Position numbers and translations under genes: made by a program. This document shows, piece by piece, positions 62,107 to 64,000 of a stretch of 64,000 nucleotides of DNA; position 1 is the stretch's first letter; every line of letters starts with the position of its first letter. This DNA comes from Nocardioides luteus (GTDB taxonomy: Bacteria; Actinomycetota; Actinomycetes; Propionibacteriales; Nocardioidaceae). The DNA lies in NCBI RefSeq assembly GCF_015752315.1, contig NZ_JADOVJ010000001.1, forward strand, positions 4,518,501 to 4,582,500, read 5' to 3'. The notes below the pieces were generated by a model, which did no database searches, was not told the origin of the DNA, and saw nothing but the letters and a program-made list of their open reading frames with translations.

Positions 62107-64000
62107 TCAGACGATCGGCTCGGTGTCGAGTCGAACGTGGTCGATGGCCCAGTACCAGTCGTTCATGGCGTTGAAGAGCCGGAAGTTGACCTTCATCGAG
62201 GTCGCGCCGGCCGGCACGTCGACCGGCAGGTTCACGGTCTTGTTGCCCTGGCTCAGGTCGGGGGTGTTGGCCGGCGTCCAGTGGACCAGCTGCACCTTCT
62301 GGCCGGTGTCGAACTCGACGGTGACCTCGGCCTCCTGCGGCTCCTCCTCGCGGTAGTGGTTGTCCCAGGCGAGGTAGACGCGCGAGGTCCCGGCCGGGAT
62401 CGGCGCGCTGGGGGTGGAGAGCGTCGAGTCGAAGCGGCCGCGGCTCTCCGGGTCGTTGACGTCGTCCCACTCGTCGGGGTCGGCGACGGCCACGACGTTG
62501 CGACCCAGCGTGAAGCCGCTGCGGTCCTGGTCGTCACCGTTCTGCCAGAACGCCTTGGTCATCAGCGACCAGCCGTTCATCTCCTTGGTGCCGGTGGGCA
62601 TGTCGGGGGCGTTGGTGATCGTCCATCCCGCCGGCGTGGTCTTGGTCCACCCGAGGACGCTCGCGTTCGCCGGCATGTTGTGCTCGACGCCGTACTGGAG
62701 CTGGCCGGCCACCGACTCGAAGTCCTGGTAGACGAGGTAGTCGGCCGGGTCGACCGGGGGCGGCGGCGGAGCGGTCTTGAAGGTCGTCGAGATCGACCCA
62801 CCCGCCTTGCCCCAGGTGTTGTAGGGCGTCACGCGCACCTCGTACCGGGTGTCGCCCTTCAGGTTCCGGATGGCATGACCGCGGGAGGCCGGCAGCGGAA
62901 GGATGTAGAAGCCCGACCACTGCTTGAAGTCGGCGACGGTCGCCCCGGTCGCCTTGTCGACGACCTGGTAGCGGTAGAGGTGGACGATGTCCTGGACATC
63001 GTTGGCCGCCGGCTTCGCCTGCGGGAACGACACCTGCGCGCTGTCCTCCTTGATGTCGGAGACCGTCACCGCCGATCCCGCGGGCCACTTCGGGCCGGCG
63101 GTCCTGGCCGCACGGCGGTCGGTGTAGGGGAAGTTGCGCTGCGGGTTCTTGATCGCTTCCTCGACGTCCCACGTCCAGGTCTGGTCGATCCACCGACCGG
63201 CCTGCAGGTCGTAGTTCTTGACCTTGACGACGCTGCCGGCGACCTCGACGACCGCGGTCTGCGCGTTGTCGCCCGCGTCGTTCGGCGTCGTGTCGTTGTC
63301 GACGCCGCTCTCCATCTCGAAGTACGCCAGCGGCGGGGCGTTCACGGTCGTGAAGCCGCCGTCCTGCCAGATCGAGGTGGAGATGTTGTTGGGCGTGTGG
63401 ATGTGCCCGCCCCAGACGACGGCCTGGGGGAAGCTGTCGAAGACCGACTTGAAGGTGTCGCCGCAGCCCTCGGAGAGGCCGGCACCGTACCACTCGTTCG
63501 AGACGTAGTGCGTGCACTTGAGGGGGTGGTGCACGAGCACGAACACCGGGCGGTCCGGGTGCTCGGCGGTGTCGGCGGCCAGGCGGGTGTGGAGCCAGTC
63601 GCGGGCGTAGGCGTAGTTGCCGGTGCTGCGCTCGGTCGGCCGGCCGGTCTCCTCGTCGAGCTCGCCGGCACCCGGCGAGACGGTGATGAAGTGGTAGCCG
63701 TTGATCAGGTAGTCGGCGTTGGGCCGCTGGCCACCCGTCGACTGGGTGAAGAGGTCGTAGCCCGTCATGCCCGAGCCGATGTCGTGGTTGCCCAGCGCGG
63801 CGACGAGGGAGATGTCGTCCTTGCCGTCACCGTTCTCGTCCAGGCGGCGGTCGAGCACCTCCTTCAGGCCGGCGTACTCGCCCGCGGTGGCGTTGTTCGT
63901 CAGGTCGCCGACGAACAGCGTCGCGTCGAGGTCCTGGGCGTGGTAGAGGTCGAAGGCCTTGTCCAGGTCGCGCCACTCGTTGTGGATGTCGCCGATCGAG
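62107..64000 (-). CDS. Secreted metallophosphoesterase, N terminus beyond window
   Basis: Frame is open at the window end (first full codon at 63999); 630 residues are visible. Calcineurin-like phosphoesterase core: GDIHNEW, GDLTNN and GNHD metal motifs, HHPLKCTHY and GGHIHTPNN. An EF-hand-like loop (DENGDGKDD) lies between GDLT and GNHD. Then a fibronectin-III domain (about VTVSDIKEDSAQVSFPQ to TWGKAGGSISTTF), a Pro linker (APPPPPVDPADYLVY), and a C-terminal jelly-roll-like domain (EHNMPANASVLGW ... DNHYREEEP) with no LPXTG. Probably an extracellular phosphatase for nutrient phosphate or nucleotides. It is the first gene of its transcript as far as seen. Confidence 0.9.
   Translation of the reverse strand, partial: SIGDIHNEWRDLDKAFDLYHAQDLDATLFVGDLTNNATAGEYAGLKEVLDRRLDENGDGKDDISLVAALGNHDIGSGMTGYDLFTQSTGGQRPNADYLINGYHFITVSPGAGELDEETGRPTERSTGNYAYARDWLHTRLAADTAEHPDRPVFVLVHHPLKCTHYVSNEWYGAGLSEGCGDTFKSVFDSFPQAVVWGGHIHTPNNISTSIWQDGGFTTVNAPPLAYFEMESGVDNDTTPNDAGDNAQTAVVEVAGSVVKVKNYDLQAGRWIDQTWTWDVEEAIKNPQRNFPYTDRRAARTAGPKWPAGSAVTVSDIKEDSAQVSFPQAKPAANDVQDIVHLYRYQVVDKATGATVADFKQWSGFYILPLPASRGHAIRNLKGDTRYEVRVTPYNTWGKAGGSISTTFKTAPPPPPVDPADYLVYQDFESVAGQLQYGVEHNMPANASVLGWTKTTPAGWTITNAPDMPTGTKEMNGWSLMTKAFWQNGDDQDRSGFTLGRNVVAVADPDEWDDVNDPESRGRFDSTLSTPSAPIPAGTSRVYLAWDNHYREEEPQEAEVTVEFDTGQKVQLVHWTPANTPDLSQGNKTVNLPVDVPAGATSMKVNFRLFNAMNDWYWAIDHVRLDTEPIV

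Overview
The window is high-GC actinobacterial DNA. Starts are ATG, GTG or TTG, many genes look leaderless, and the gene content is actinobacterial: an F420-type LLM oxidoreductase, the NAD(P)H:quinone reductase LpdA, separate methylmalonyl-CoA mutase subunits with MeaB, and proteins of the DUF1707, DUF3618 and DUF805 families. Gene content and the GTCGAG/GCTCGACC-type intergenic repeats suggest Nocardioidaceae or a near relative; that placement is inference. I see no phage, transposase, CRISPR array or plasmid genes. Most of the window looks like ordinary chromosome, densely packed on both strands, with one tRNA-Leu.

Layout. 1-1.2 kb: 3' part of a multicopper oxidase. 1.3-2.6 kb: heme oxygenase plus TetR operon, with a promoter carrying both a DtxR/IdeR-like iron box and a TetR-like palindrome. 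3.0-7.2 kb: a cell-surface block made of two paralogous secreted, C-terminally membrane-anchored proteins, an HNH/Excalibur lipoprotein between them, and a sortase translationally coupled to the second. 7.2-10.8 kb: GroES-like protein, DUF3618, Bcp peroxiredoxin, tRNA-Leu, DUF805, Maf and GtrA. 10.8-12.0 kb: acyl-CoA dehydrogenase. 12.1-17.3 kb: an amino-sugar import set resembling NgcEFG, with a SIS-domain protein and a divergent BadF-type kinase; no transport ATPase is present. 17.4-27.7 kb: acyl-CoA carboxylase alpha chain, TetR/epimerase pair, MFS transporter plus 3-hydroxybutyrate dehydrogenase with divergent LysR, and pyruvate carboxylase. 27.8-32.6 kb: small anchored protein, LpdA, DinB-like protein, TetR and dihydrolipoyl dehydrogenase.

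32.7-47.6 kb is mostly a nucleoside uptake and salvage region: purine nucleoside phosphorylase, phosphopentomutase/phosphoglucomutase-type enzyme, deoxyribose-phosphate aldolase, uridine-kinase-like protein, adenosine deaminase, thymidine phosphorylase, cytidine deaminase, and a BMP-type nucleoside ABC transporter (binding protein, double ATPase, two permeases). Imported nucleosides would be deaminated and phosphorolysed here, and the deoxyribose passed on to acetaldehyde and glyceraldehyde 3-phosphate. 47.7-57.5 kb: M20 amidohydrolase, MeaB, SDR, F420-type oxidoreductase, membrane Ser/Thr kinase and the mutA-mutB operon. 57.6-64 kb: small membrane proteins, a secreted sulfatase, GntR, HupE/UreJ-like membrane protein, and a secreted metallophosphoesterase cut by the window end.

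The features I find most worth following are the non-LPXTG sortase locus, the doubly controlled heme oxygenase promoter, a repeated TetR palindrome, and a family of hairpin repeats between genes. About twenty genes have a TAnnnT hexamer 6-8 nt before the start codon, which I used to choose several starts. I did not find a clearly new multi-gene system.
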